64,000 nucleotides of DNA from Lachnospiraceae bacterium (GTDB lineage: Bacteria > Bacillota > Clostridia > Lachnospirales > Lachnospiraceae): positions 62,001-126,000 of the forward strand of contig JAQUVX010000004.1 in the NCBI GenBank assembly GCA_028693165.1, in the 5' to 3' direction. The position numbers were made by a program, and so were the translations under genes. Position 1 is the first letter of the stretch. Each line of letters opens with the position of its first letter. The notes beneath the pieces were generated by a model, which had not been told where the DNA came from, made no database searches, and saw only the letters and a list, made by a program, of their open reading frames with translations. This document shows, piece by piece, positions 24,767 through 35,528 of the stretch.

Positions 24767-26436
24767 AACGTAAAATTTATTGGAGTATGTGCCAGGTCGC
24801 ATTAGTTTCCATGATTCTTGGAACACTGATCACGACCTGGCTGTTGTGCCAGGATCTTCAGGGTCAGATGCGGCAGTCTGTGATGACCGAGGTGCGCTAT
24901 CTGGAATCGGCCATGGAGTTGTCCGGCAAGGCGTATCTGGATCATCTGGCAAGCCGGGGAGACGGAAACAGCGAAAACCGGATTACCTGGGTGGCGGCGG
25001 ATGGTTCGGTGCTTTACGACAGCTTCGCCGACAGTCAGAGTCTGGAAAATCACAGTGACCGGCCTGAGATTGCGCAGGCACTGAAGAATGGAAGAGGGGA
25101 AAGTACCCGCCTTTCACAGACGCTGGCGGAACAGACGTATTATTATGCGTCGCTCCTGTCAGACGGAAGCATCATTCGCGTGGGCAGTACGACGCAGAGT
25201 GGGCTGGCGACCATGGTACACACGATTCCCTGGATGATTATCATGGCAGTGGCGATCTTTGGCGTGACCATGCTGCTTGCGGAGCATGAGACAAAGCGGA
25301 TCGTGGCACCGATTAATGAGCTGAACCCGGATGCTCCGCAGGAGGACCTGGTCTACGATGAGCTGTCACCGTTGGTGCGCAGTCTGGCAAAACAGAAGGA
25401 GACCATTAATCGGCAGATGGAGACACTGCGGGAGAAGCGGGAGGAATTTACCGCAATCACGGAGAACATGAAGGAAGGCTTCATCATCGTGGATCGGAAA
25501 GCAGATGTGATTTCCTACAACAGCAGTGCGGTGCACATTCTGGGCGCAGACATGGATCGCACGGATGGGGCGAACATCAACGTGCTGAATCTGAACCGTT
25601 CGAACGGCTTCCGCCAGGTGGTCGATGCGGCCTTGCAGGGCCAACGGGGCGAACAGAATCTGGAATTGAATGACCGCCATTATCAGATCATCGCCAACCC
25701 GGTAGTGGAATCCGGCGCGCAGCGCGGCGCGGTGGTTGTGATTCTGGATGTGACCGAGCAGCAGAACCGTGAGGAGCTGCGCCGTGAATTTACGGCGAAT
25801 GTCTCTCATGAGCTCAAGACACCGCTGACGTCCATCTCCGGCTATGCTGAGATCATGAAGAGCGGTCTGGTTCAGCCGAGCGATATGGCACCGTTCTCAG
25901 AAAAGATCTACGTGGAAGCGCAGCGCCTGATCGTTCTGGTCGGAGATATCATCAAGCTCTCACAACTGGATGAAGGAAATGTCGCAATCGAGAAGACGAC
26001 TATCGACTTGCATCAGGTGGCCTCCCGCGTCGTGGACCGCATGAAGGATGTGGCGAAGCGCACACAGGTGACACTGACGCTCTCCGGCAAGCCAACCGTG
26101 ATTCAGGGCGCCGAGCAGATTTTAGACGAGATGATTTTCAATCTCTGCGACAATGCAATCAAGTACAACCGGCCTTACGGCAAGGTGGAGGTGATGGTGG
26201 AGACAGTGGACGGACATCCGACGCTGACGGTGGCCGATGACGGCATCGGCATTCCGCGCGCGGACAAGGAGCGGATATTTGAGCGCTTCTACCGTGTGGA
26301 CAAGAGCCACTCCCGCCAGATCGGCGGAACCGGTTTGGGACTTTCTATCGTGAAGCATGGCGCGATCTACCACAAAGCAAAAGTGGAGATGGAAAGTGCG
26401 CTGGGCGCTGGGACTACGGTGAGGATTATCTTTTAA
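24763..26436 (+). CDS. phoR: Phosphate-sensing histidine kinase PhoR
   Basis: A 557-residue membrane kinase. Two TM helices (about 10-30 and 155-175) flank an extracytoplasmic sensor region. A short HAMP-like linker, a PAS domain (about 225-330), HisKA with phospho-His in FTANVSHELKTPLTSISG (near 350), and a HATPase domain with the N-box DNAIKYN, G1 VADDGIGIP and G2 GGTGLGLSIVKHG follow. It phosphorylates the regulator encoded immediately upstream. It is the last gene of the Pho operon; a large inverted repeat begins 35 bases after its stop. Confidence 0.93.
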   Translation: MKRKIYWSMCQVALVSMILGTLITTWLLCQDLQGQMRQSVMTEVRYLESAMELSGKAYLDHLASRGDGNSENRITWVAADGSVLYDSFADSQSLENHSDRPEIAQALKNGRGESTRLSQTLAEQTYYYASLLSDGSIIRVGSTTQSGLATMVHTIPWMIIMAVAIFGVTMLLAEHETKRIVAPINELNPDAPQEDLVYDELSPLVRSLAKQKETINRQMETLREKREEFTAITENMKEGFIIVDRKADVISYNSSAVHILGADMDRTDGANINVLNLNRSNGFRQVVDAALQGQRGEQNLELNDRHYQIIANPVVESGAQRGAVVVILDVTEQQNREELRREFTANVSHELKTPLTSISGYAEIMKSGLVQPSDMAPFSEKIYVEAQRLIVLVGDIIKLSQLDEGNVAIEKTTIDLHQVASRVVDRMKDVAKRTQVTLTLSGKPTVIQGAEQILDEMIFNLCDNAIKYNRPYGKVEVMVETVDGHPTLTVADDGIGIPRADKERIFERFYRVDKSHSRQIGGTGLGLSIVKHGAIYHKAKVEMESALGAGTTVRIIF

Positions 26437-26471
26437 AGTTGTTGGCGACTTGACGTTGCTGGCGAAAGTAC

Positions 26472-26535
26472 GGGGATGCCGTGCGTGCGGGGATTCGGAA
26501 ATGGTTTTCTCATTCCCCGCACGCACGGCATCCCC
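26472..26535. repeat. GC-rich 22-base inverted repeat after phoR
   Basis: Left arm 26472-26493 and right arm 26514-26535 are perfectly complementary for 22 bases, starting GGGGATGCCGTGCGTG, with a 20-base loop. There is no U-tract on either side. It could be a terminator of an unusual kind, a REP-like palindromic element, or a protein-binding hairpin. Confidence 0.8.
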
Positions 26536-26539
26536 TGAA

Positions 26540-26920
26540 TTTGGTAAAACGCCAGTTTGAAAAAATTTATAATTTGGATTTACAACTTGATATTCAGAAT
26601 TGAATTACCGCCGTGCTAGGGATCGGTCTCAATTGCCGTACTCCCTGCGATTATCACCCTTTTGGTAATTTCTGCAATTTCACATTATCAATTACAAAAT
26701 TCTCTCTGTTTTTCGCTCAAATATCTTCCTTTAATCGGCCTTTTTGGTAATTTTCCTCCGGATTTAGGCCCAGCTACCAAAATTTAATCATATTTTTGGT
26801 AGCTGAGCGCTATAATGGCATTCAGCTACCAAAACCCTGGATTTCATATGGATTTTTAGCTTGATTTGAGTGAGCTTTTGGTAATTGCAGCTTGATTAGC
26901 TTCAGAATTACCAAAATCGT
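26540..26920. repeat. Gene-free stretch with repeated TTTTGGTA words
   Basis: The word TTTTGGTA, or its complement TACCAAAA, recurs at about 26660, 26743, 26775, 26794, 26827, 26875 and 26909, mostly as TTTTGGTAATT; a related TTTGGTAAAA lies at 26540. One pair forms a perfect 12-base inverted repeat, CAGCTACCAAAA (26771-26782) and TTTTGGTAGCTG (26794-26805), and CAGCTACCAAAA occurs again at 26823-26834. No coding region is supported. Confidence 0.7.
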
Positions 26921-27008
26921 GGCGTTGGACAACAGTATATATCCAGACGACAAAACACCCCGGTTTTTTCTCTTTTTTACGATGCAAGGCGAGTCCCAGG
27001 CGATGAAG

Positions 27009-27128
27009 CAGGCAGCGGGGGGAGCGAAAACCCTTTGAGACGTGGGCACTTAGCGTGCGTACTTTGCACGCTTAGTACCCCTACGTCGAAACGGAGCGAG
27101 AGCGCGTTTTCGCTCCCCCCGCTGCCTG
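27009..27128. repeat. Large cruciform-forming inverted repeat
   Basis: Arms of 22 bases (27009-27030 and 27107-27128), beginning CAGGCAGCGGGGGGAGCG, are perfectly complementary. The interior is itself an imperfect hairpin: GACGTGGGCACTTAGCGTGC against GCACGCTTAGTACCCCTACGTC. The total is about 120 bases. It ends about 25 bases past the stop of the minus-strand ATPase gene, so it may terminate or protect that transcript, or be a non-autonomous mobile element. Confidence 0.75.
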
Positions 27129-27153
27129 ACTGAATCGCCGTACTTCCGCCAAT

Positions 27154-29049
27154 TTACATCGTAACCAAATGATACCCCACCTGATTTGCCGTCAACATCT
27201 GCGCCTCCCTCTGATGGCACGTAAAAATAATCACCTGCCCATCATAAGCCTTAGAAAGCCATTTCAGTGCCGTGCGCAGACGTTCATCATCATAAAGGAC
27301 GAAGCTGTCATCGAAGATCAACGGAAGCTGTTCTCCGCCATTCTGGATCAGCTTGGCCGCGGCGAGCCGCAGGGCCAGATAAACCTGATCCATGGTGCCG
27401 CTGCTGACTTGCTCCACCGGAACCAGCTTGGTGCGCGTGTTCATAAATACATTCAAATTCTCATCCACACTCATACTGTCGTAGATCCCACCGGTGATTC
27501 CATCGATCAGATCCGAAGCGGTTTTGTTCAGATACAGTCCGAAGGAATCCCGGATACTGGCGGAAAGCTCCGTCATGGTGTCCAGTGCCAGATCGATGGC
27601 GGTGATTTCTTCACGCACCCGTTCGTTCTCCTCTAAGGTGTGCTTCAAAGCTTCTACCTGATCTTTACAGTGGGTCAGATGCTCCAGCTTCTTTTCCAGC
27701 TCCCACTGGGTCCGCTGCTGCCTGGAAATCACATCCTCACAGGTCGTTTCCTTCTCCTGCAGAGAGCTGATCTCGGCGGCCTGCTCCATCACCGTGGTTT
27801 CCGAGCGTTCCAACACCTTGCTCAGACGCAGGAATTCATTCATTCTTGCATCAAATGCCGTCATCGCTTCGGGAGAGATCGATGCGTCCCCCAGATGCCG
27901 GGAGAAGATTTCCTGTAAAATCTTGCTGATCATGGCAGCTTCTTTTTTCAGCGATTTCTGTTTCAGTAAAAGGGCAATGCCTGTAATCAGGAAAATCAAA
28001 GTCAGCGCACCGGCGGTAACAGCCAGAAATCCGGCGGAGATACCGATCGCAGCCAAAGCCTGATTTGCTGCCTCTAATGTGATAAGCGGCAGGCTCTGTC
28101 CGCTGGCAATCAGTGCGAGAAGTGCCGTGCCAATGCCCGCGATCACCGCAAAGCTCAGTGAGAGCATGGCAAATACCGTGCGCGATGTTTGCTCGCTGGA
28201 ACTCTTTGTGAGCTGGTATTGGCCGTAGGTCTGCTTGGCCTCATTCTGGTAAGCGGAGATGGACGCCTCGTCCGTAAACTGCGCGCCCGCCAGCGCCTGC
28301 CGCCCTTTGGCGATCTTCTGAAGCAGCGCCTCACGCTCCTCCTGCTTTTCGCTCAGAAGGCTTTTCACCTGGGTGCGCATACTCTGGTAGGCCTGAAGCT
28401 GATTCTCATATTCCGGTGCGGAAATTTCTTTCTCCACATTGCGGATTTCGCCCAGCAGCGTCGTGTAATTCTTGGCAGCCTCAGGAACCAGCTGACGCTC
28501 AAATTCCCGCCTCCGCGTCTTCAGATACGTCACCGCTTTGGTGATGTTGAGCGCCATATTGCCAGTGGTATTCATATTGGCAATGTAATTGCGCAGCTCC
28601 GCCACCATGCCGCCGTCGGTGGCGCTTTTCAGCTGCCCGATGCTGATGGTGTTGTTGTAGGTGGTTTCCGTCAGCCCGCAGAGCAGGGAATCCATGAATG
28701 CTTTCGTGGGATCCATCTCCTTGCCGGCCGTCTCATTGATCACGGTCAGTGACTTCTGATCCTTTTGGAAATTCCGTTCAATCCGGTAACGGATCCCGTC
28801 CTTCTCCAGCCGAAGCTGTCCGCCGTAGGCCGCCTTGTTCTGCCACGGTTCGAAACGGCTGTAGAGATCACTCTTCGAAGCCCGTCCGCGTCCCCGCTCC
28901 AGCCCAAACAGCATACAGCGGATAAAGGTGTGCAGCGTGGATTTGCCTGCTTCATTCTTTCCGTATACAATATTCAGTCCATCTTCAAAACGAACGGAGC
29001 GGTCATGGAATTTACCGAATCCGTCGATATGTAAATCCAGTAAGCGCAT
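27154..29049 (-). CDS. YhaN-like SMC/Rad50-type ATPase (short form)
   Basis: A 631-residue ATPase of the RecF/SbcC/YhaN kind. Walker A GKNEAGKST is near residue 33, with the ABC-type signature VSSGTMDQVYLALRLA near 545 and Walker B LPLIFDDSFVLYDDERL near 575. The middle holds coiled coils and two hydrophobic segments (about 275-300 and 325-355) long enough to cross the membrane, as in Bacillus YhaN. It is much shorter than the roughly 960 residues of B. subtilis YhaN, mainly in the coiled-coil arms. The ATG at 29049 follows AGAGGAG and lies two bases after the stop of the nuclease gene, so it pairs with that nuclease like Rad50 with Mre11. Confidence 0.88.
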   Translation of the reverse strand: MRLLDLHIDGFGKFHDRSVRFEDGLNIVYGKNEAGKSTLHTFIRCMLFGLERGRGRASKSDLYSRFEPWQNKAAYGGQLRLEKDGIRYRIERNFQKDQKSLTVINETAGKEMDPTKAFMDSLLCGLTETTYNNTISIGQLKSATDGGMVAELRNYIANMNTTGNMALNITKAVTYLKTRRREFERQLVPEAAKNYTTLLGEIRNVEKEISAPEYENQLQAYQSMRTQVKSLLSEKQEEREALLQKIAKGRQALAGAQFTDEASISAYQNEAKQTYGQYQLTKSSSEQTSRTVFAMLSLSFAVIAGIGTALLALIASGQSLPLITLEAANQALAAIGISAGFLAVTAGALTLIFLITGIALLLKQKSLKKEAAMISKILQEIFSRHLGDASISPEAMTAFDARMNEFLRLSKVLERSETTVMEQAAEISSLQEKETTCEDVISRQQRTQWELEKKLEHLTHCKDQVEALKHTLEENERVREEITAIDLALDTMTELSASIRDSFGLYLNKTASDLIDGITGGIYDSMSVDENLNVFMNTRTKLVPVEQVSSGTMDQVYLALRLAAAKLIQNGGEQLPLIFDDSFVLYDDERLRTALKWLSKAYDGQVIIFTCHQREAQMLTANQVGYHLVTM

Positions 29050-29051
29050 GG

Positions 29052-30122
29052 TCAACTCCTCTCGTCTGTGGTGCGAAGCAGAGCGTCGATTCCGTAATAC
29101 AGCGCTTTCTTCTCCACCTGACTGGCATCTTCTTTCTGTAAAGCCCGAATATAAAATCCGATCATATCACTTGGGTGCTCCGCAAACAGCCGGCTGAAAT
29201 CATACTGCGGTTCGGAATCATCGATAATCTCTGCGATTTGCAGCCGTTTTTCCAATGCCTCCAAGTCAAACTCGATGTCCGGGTCCCGCATACCGCGGAT
29301 GCGGAAGCGATAGATATGATCGGTGCCGCGCTTCTGAATCTCCTCCGTGATGCTGGCGCAAAGCTCGCCGTTGGTGGTCGCCGGAGTGATGTGCACGGCC
29401 AGGGAAATGTACTGTGCCTGCGCCATGGGAACAAATTCCAGCGCGGTAATCTGAGCTGTGGTCGGGCTGATCTCGCCCACGATCATGCCATGCTGCCCGG
29501 TCTCCGTCTTGTCCAGCGGTTCCAGAGAACCCGGATACGCGTAGGAATAATCCGGTGCCAGCTCCGGCTTGTGGATATGCCCCAGCGCCACATAGGAGAA
29601 CCCGGCCCCCGCCAACTGCTGCTTATCCAGCGGGAGGTGCGCCGCGTCGCCGCCGTGAGCCAGCAGCACATGAATGTGAAGGGTGTCCGGCGCGTGCAGA
29701 CCATTTAAGCGGGATTCGGTGATCTCCGCTGTGTGGTAGGAAAATCCCAGCACCTCCAGATTTAATTCTTCAAAATAAACAGAAGTCAGGTCCTCGTCCA
29801 TGATCCAGGTCACATTTGGACACCACTGGAAGCTCATCAGGGCAGAGTTCGCCCGGATTCGGTCGTGGTTGCCGGCAATGATGATGATCCGGACACTGGG
29901 GATCGTGGAAAAGAGATAATTCACTTCCTTCAAATCCCGCAGAAGCGGCTGGCGGTGAAACAGATCGCCTGCGATAAACAGGCAGTCCACGTCCCGCTGC
30001 TTTGCCTGGCGGATGACCTCGGCGAAGGTATCTTTGATCGCCTGCGCCCGGTCCCGGCTCCAGGGCTTGTCATTGTCCGGATTCATGCCCCAGTGGACAT
30101 CTGCAATGTGAATGAATTTCAT
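29052..30122 (-). CDS. YhaO/SbcD-like DNA repair exonuclease (metallophosphoesterase)
   Basis: A 356-residue Mre11/SbcD-type nuclease. The metal-binding motifs occur in order: HIADVHWG (residue 5), IAGDLFHRQP (about 50), IAGNHDRIR (about 82), LAHGGD (about 155), GHIHKPE (about 187). This is the full set for a two-metal phosphoesterase. The C-terminal third is the capping and partner-binding region. The gene precedes the YhaN-like ATPase with only two bases between stop and start, so the pair should form an ATP-driven nuclease acting on DNA ends. Confidence 0.92.
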   Translation of the reverse strand: MKFIHIADVHWGMNPDNDKPWSRDRAQAIKDTFAEVIRQAKQRDVDCLFIAGDLFHRQPLLRDLKEVNYLFSTIPSVRIIIIAGNHDRIRANSALMSFQWCPNVTWIMDEDLTSVYFEELNLEVLGFSYHTAEITESRLNGLHAPDTLHIHVLLAHGGDAAHLPLDKQQLAGAGFSYVALGHIHKPELAPDYSYAYPGSLEPLDKTETGQHGMIVGEISPTTAQITALEFVPMAQAQYISLAVHITPATTNGELCASITEEIQKRGTDHIYRFRIRGMRDPDIEFDLEALEKRLQIAEIIDDSEPQYDFSRLFAEHPSDMIGFYIRALQKEDASQVEKKALYYGIDALLRTTDERS

Positions 30123-30189
30123 AGACGGGTTCCTTCCTTTGTATCACTGCCGTTCGCGGAGATATCCCCCCTTCAAAGCAGTGGATTCC

Positions 30190-31581
<1,392 letters not shown>

Positions 31582-31630
31582 AATTCCTGTCTCCTTCATC
31601 TTAAACATACTTTTTTCCATACTATACGAA

Positions 31631-31659
31631 ATTATACTTTATTTTCGCGCGCGATTCAA
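31631..31659 (-). promoter_or_regulatory. Promoter of asnS
   Basis: Reading the minus strand: TTGAAT (31659-31654), 17-base spacer, TATAAT (31636-31631). Transcription would begin near 31624, about 43 bases before the asnS ATG, too short a leader for a T-box. Confidence 0.8.
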
Positions 31660-31672
31660 GGGTAAGCTGGAA

Positions 31673-31704
31673 TAAAAAGCTCCGGGACCGCAGGTCACCG
31701 GAGT
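31673..31704 (-). terminator. Terminator of the small lipoprotein gene
   Basis: On the minus strand CTCCGGTGACC pairs with GGTCCCGGAG (one bulge), followed by CTTTTTATT. It overlaps the last codons of the lipoprotein gene and insulates asnS. Confidence 0.75.
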
Positions 31705-32264
31705 AAGATTGATACAAGTTCTGTTTTTGGAGAATCCGAATCCACATTTTGACGACGAAGTCCAATGAAGCAGTGTGTTTTGCCGATTTCCTGATTCCAG
31801 CGGATTCGCTCCTGATCCTTTGGAATGGCACCGGGTATCGGTTCCGTCAGGGAAGCTTCTTCATAAGTGCTTTGAAAGGTCTCATAGATCTGTTTGTCGT
31901 CTGAAAATCCGCCATAGAGAACCGCCGCAAGCCGGATGGCCTTTTCCCAATCATCGGCGGGAAGCGGTGCATCGATAGCCGTGGATGAGAAAAAATTAAT
32001 CTGGAGAACTCTCGACGTACCGTCTGCCACGCTGGAAATCTGTGCGATCCCCTTTTGATCTTCATTGCAAAGATCGTAGTAAACCCGGCCTTCGCCCCAG
32101 TCCACCCGGTTTGTGATCGTCCAGGGCAGATCCAGGCGCTCCAAAGCAGCTTCAATGGTGCCGGCGTCCAACGGATAGGATGGCGCGGGAAGTGCCTGCT
32201 TCCTGCATCCGGTGCAGAGGCTGACTGTAACGAATAAAAGAATCAGGGAAAAAAGTTTTTTCAT
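31695..32264 (-). CDS. Small predicted lipoprotein of unknown function
   Basis: A 189-residue protein I do not recognise. The N-terminus is a lipoprotein signal with lipobox CTGC (Cys near residue 20). The mature part is soluble with mixed alpha/beta character and no cysteines beyond one in the YYDLCNED region and one near IGKTHCFIGL. A GAGGAG site precedes the ATG. The gene is monocistronic, ends in its own terminator, and is divergent from glgC with 273 bases between their starts. No function is proposed. Confidence 0.75.
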   Translation of the reverse strand: MKKLFSLILLFVTVSLCTGCRKQALPAPSYPLDAGTIEAALERLDLPWTITNRVDWGEGRVYYDLCNEDQKGIAQISSVADGTSRVLQINFFSSTAIDAPLPADDWEKAIRLAAVLYGGFSDDKQIYETFQSTYEEASLTEPIPGAIPKDQERIRWNQEIGKTHCFIGLRRQNVDSDSPKTELVSILLR

Positions 32265-32472
32265 GATGGGGCTCCTCAGACTGGTATTTGCTCAGAATGG
32301 ATGTCTTAAATTCAGTTTACTTCTATTTTAAATGAAATGCAAGCGAAAGCGGAACACCTGTCGACCAGATAGTGCCAGATTTTACCAAAACCACTATATA
32401 TTGACAAAAAGAAAAAAACGAGAAAAATGTCGGAAAATGCACAAAAAAAGTTGAAATTAATTTTTAAATTTG

Positions 32473-32501
32473 TTCACTATTTTGAAGATGTGTGCTATAA
32501 T
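32473..32501 (+). promoter_or_regulatory. Promoter of the glgC-glgD-spoVG group
   Basis: TTCACT (32473-32478), 17-base spacer, TATAAT (32496-32501) with an extended -10 TGC immediately before it. The weak -35 is compensated by the extended -10. Confidence 0.65.
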
Positions 32502-32537
32502 AGGATGTACAAGAAAATACTACAGCGAGGTGATAAC

Positions 32538-33812
32538 GTGATTAAAAAAGAAATGATTGCCATGCTTTTGGCGGGAGGACAGGGCAGCCGTCTTGGTGTG
32601 TTGACACAGAAGGTGGCTAAGCCGGCGGTTTCATTTGGTGGTAAATACAGAATTATTGATTTCCCACTCAGTAACTGTATCAATTCAGGTGTTGATACGG
32701 TCGGAGTTTTAACACAATATCAGCCATTACGTCTTAATACCCATATCGGAATTGGTATTCCGTGGGATTTGGATCGTAATGTGGGTGGTGTTACGATACT
32801 TCCACCGTACGAGAAGAGCAAGGGCAGTGACTGGTATACCGGTACGGCCAATGCGATTTTCCAGAACCTGGAGTACATGGAAACCTACAACCCGGACTAT
32901 GTGCTGATCTTGTCCGGAGACCACATCTATAAGATGGATTACGAAGTCATGCTGGAATATCATAAGGCAAACAACGCTGATGTTACGATTGCAGCGATGC
33001 CTGTTCCGATTGAGGAAGCCAGCCGTTTTGGTATCGTAATTACCGATGACAATAACCGTATCACCGAATTTGAAGAGAAGCCGGCGAACCCACGAAGCAA
33101 TTTGGCTTCCATGGGCATCTACATATTCAGCTGGCCGGCACTGAAGGAAGCGCTGATCAAGCTGTCGGAAGAGCCGGGCTGCGATTTCGGCAAGCACATC
33201 ATCCCCTATTGCCATGGCAAGGGAGATCGGATCTTCGCATACGAGTACAACGGATACTGGAAGGATGTCGGCACGCTTGGTTCCTACTGGGAAGCCAATA
33301 TGGAGCTGATCGATATCATCCCGGAATTCAACCTGTATGAAGAATACTGGAAGATCTATACCAAGAGTGATATCATCCCGCCGCAGTATATTGCAGAGGA
33401 TGCAGTGATTGAGCGAAGCATCATCGGTGAAGGCTCGGAGATTCACGGAGAAATCTACAATTCCGTCATTGGAGCCGGTGTTATCATCAATCCGGGGGCG
33501 GTGATTCGTGATTCCATCATCATGCGTGACTGTGAGATCGGAGCGGGAGCCACTGTGGACAAGGCGATTGTCGCAGAGGATACCACGATCGGAGCGGGCT
33601 GCGCGATTGGTGTGGGTGAGTATATGCCAAGCAAATACGATCCGAAGGTATATCAGTTTGATCTGGTTACGATCGGAGAACACAGCATGATTCCGGAGAA
33701 TGTAAAGGTAGGCAAGAACACTGCTATTTCCGGTGTCACGACCGCAGAAGACTATCCTGACGGAGCACTCGCAAGCGGAGACTACATTATAAAGGCAGGT
33801 GGCGTACGATGA
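32538..33812 (+). CDS. glgC: Glucose-1-phosphate adenylyltransferase, catalytic subunit
   Basis: A 424-residue enzyme making ADP-glucose for glycogen synthesis. The nucleotide-binding loop [20 protein letters not shown] and [13 protein letters not shown] are intact, as is the glucose-1-phosphate region [12 protein letters not shown]. The C-terminal third is a left-handed beta-helix of hexapeptide repeats. The GTG at 32538 follows GAGGTGAT and gives the expected N-terminus; earlier in-frame codons overlap the promoter. The stop overlaps glgD by four bases. GlgC and GlgD form a heterotetramer in Firmicutes. Confidence 0.95.
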   Translation: MIKKEMIAMLLAGGQGSRLGVLTQKVAKPAVSFGGKYRIIDFPLSNCINSGVDTVGVLTQYQPLRLNTHIGIGIPWDLDRNVGGVTILPPYEKSKGSDWYTGTANAIFQNLEYMETYNPDYVLILSGDHIYKMDYEVMLEYHKANNADVTIAAMPVPIEEASRFGIVITDDNNRITEFEEKPANPRSNLASMGIYIFSWPALKEALIKLSEEPGCDFGKHIIPYCHGKGDRIFAYEYNGYWKDVGTLGSYWEANMELIDIIPEFNLYEEYWKIYTKSDIIPPQYIAEDAVIERSIIGEGSEIHGEIYNSVIGAGVIINPGAVIRDSIIMRDCEIGAGATVDKAIVAEDTTIGAGCAIGVGEYMPSKYDPKVYQFDLVTIGEHSMIPENVKVGKNTAISGVTTAEDYPDGALASGDYIIKAGGVR

Positions 33813-34930
33813 GAGCGATTGGTATAGTATTAGCAGGCGGAAACAGTAAAAGAATGCGGGAATTATCCAATAAACGGGCTATATCTGCCATGCCGGTTGC
33901 CGGAAGCTACCGCAGTATCGACTTTGCACTGAGCAATATGAGCAACTCCCACATCCAGAATGTGGCCGTGTTTACTCAGTACAACTCCCGCTCCTTGAAC
34001 GAGCACTTAAGTTCCTCCAAATGGTGGGATTTCGGAAGAAAACAGGGCGGATTGTTTGTATTCACACCGACGATCACAGCGGAGAACAGCGACTGGTATC
34101 GCGGTACCGCAGATGCTCTTTATCAGAACCTGAATTTCTTAAAGAACAGCCATGAGCCTTATGTGGTGATTACTTCCGGTGATGGTATTTACAAACTGGA
34201 TTACAACAAGGTTCTGGAATATCACATCGAGAAGAAGGCAGATATTACCGTAGTCTGCAAGCGGATGGGTGAGGACGAGGACGTGACCCGGTTTGGCCTG
34301 GTGAAGATCAATGACGACGGCCGTATCGTGGAGTTTGAGGAGAAGCCGATGGTGGCGACCTCCAGCACGGTATCCTGTGGAATCTATGTGATCCGCAGAC
34401 GTCAGTTGATCGAGCTGATCGAGCGCTGCGCAGCAGAGGACCGCGTGGACTTTGTTCGGGATATTCTGGTTCGCTACAAGAATCTGAAGAGAATCTATGC
34501 ATACAAGCTGGACAGCTACTGGAACAATATCGCTTCGGTAGAGTCTTACTACAAAACCAACATGGACTTCCTGAAACCGGAAGTGCGCAACTACTTCTTC
34601 AAGGAATATCCGGACGTATATTCCAAGATTGACGATCTTCCGCCGGCGAAGTACAACCCTGGAGCACAGGTGAAAAACAGCCTGATTTCCAGTGGTTCCA
34701 TCATCAACGGTACGGTTGAGAATTCGATTCTGTTTAAGAAAGCATATGTGGGAAATAATTGTGTGATCAAGAACTCGATCATTCTCAACGATGTTTATAT
34801 CGGGGACAACACCGTGATTGAGAACTGTATCGTGGAGAGCCGCGACACCATTCGGGCGAACACAACGTACATTGGCACGCCGGAAGATATTCGGATTGTT
34901 GTGGAGAGGAACGAGCGTTACACTCTATAG
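33809..34930 (+). CDS. glgD: Glucose-1-phosphate adenylyltransferase regulatory subunit GlgD
   Basis: A 373-residue paralogue of GlgC. The loop is altered to [19 protein letters not shown] and the GDH sugar-phosphate motif to [10 protein letters not shown], the usual state of GlgD, which is catalytically weak and raises GlgC activity. The C-terminal beta-helix is shorter. Translation is coupled to glgC through an ATGA overlap. The rest of the glycogen genes (glgA, glgP, glgB) are not in the window. Confidence 0.94.
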   Translation: MRAIGIVLAGGNSKRMRELSNKRAISAMPVAGSYRSIDFALSNMSNSHIQNVAVFTQYNSRSLNEHLSSSKWWDFGRKQGGLFVFTPTITAENSDWYRGTADALYQNLNFLKNSHEPYVVITSGDGIYKLDYNKVLEYHIEKKADITVVCKRMGEDEDVTRFGLVKINDDGRIVEFEEKPMVATSSTVSCGIYVIRRRQLIELIERCAAEDRVDFVRDILVRYKNLKRIYAYKLDSYWNNIASVESYYKTNMDFLKPEVRNYFFKEYPDVYSKIDDLPPAKYNPGAQVKNSLISSGSIINGTVENSILFKKAYVGNNCVIKNSIILNDVYIGDNTVIENCIVESRDTIRANTTYIGTPEDIRIVVERNERYTL

Positions 34931-34965
34931 GGGACACATTTGCGAGACGGAAGGGACTTACAGAC

Positions 34966-35250
34966 ATGCAGATTACAGATGTAAGAGTGAGAAAGATCGA
35001 AAAAGAAGGTAAGATGAAAGCGATCGTATCCATTACCTTGGACAATGAATTCGTGATTCATGACATTAAGGTAATCGAAGGGGAGAAGGGCTTATTTATC
35101 GCGATGCCAAGCCGCAAGGCAGCCGACGGGGAATATCGGGACATCGCACATCCGATCAATTCGGAGACCCGCGATATGATTCAGAAGGTGATTCTGGACA
35201 AGTATGAGACGACTGCTCTGGAAAGCCAGGGCGAGGCGGTATTTGGCTAG
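34966..35250 (+). CDS. spoVG: SpoVG family RNA-binding regulator
   Basis: A 94-residue protein matching SpoVG from the start [11 protein letters not shown] through [21 protein letters not shown] and [21 protein letters not shown]. SpoVG proteins bind nucleic acid, with roles in sporulation-septum timing, cell envelope and virulence in Firmicutes. A GAAGGGA site lies upstream, 35 bases after glgD, so it probably shares the glycogen transcript. A strong terminator follows. The C-terminus is ordinary length for Clostridia. Confidence 0.95.
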   Translation: MQITDVRVRKIEKEGKMKAIVSITLDNEFVIHDIKVIEGEKGLFIAMPSRKAADGEYRDIAHPINSETRDMIQKVILDKYETTALESQGEAVFG

Positions 35251-35304
35251 AATGATGAAGTGAAAATCATGAAACAAAGATGAGAGGGTATTATGAAACG
35301 ATAG

Positions 35305-35347
35305 TCCCGGAGCCGGGAAGCGATTATTCTGGCTCCGGGATCTTTTT
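35305..35347 (+). terminator. Rho-independent terminator after spoVG
   Basis: TCCCGGAGCC (35305-35314) pairs with GGCTCCGGGA (35331-35340), then TCTTTTTG. Confidence 0.9.
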
Positions 35348-35528
35348 GTGCTTTTTTGGACTTTCTTTGGATTTTCACAAGAGAATAGATCGACAAAATA
35401 ATAACTTAACAATAAATAGTGCGACAATAATATAACAATACTTGAAATTGACAAACGGAAGGATTAAACTTAGAGATAGGAACAAGTGGACGTGAAAAAC
35501 CAAATAGAAGAGAAAGAAGGAGAGATTT

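Noticed and set aside
26437-27153. CRISPR array in the repeat-rich stretch
   Set aside because: The repeats are short words at irregular distances and in both orientations, with no constant repeat-spacer unit and no cas genes nearby.
31582-31624. T-box leader upstream of asnS
   Set aside because: The promoter lies so close that the leader would be only about 40 bases, too short for a T-box.
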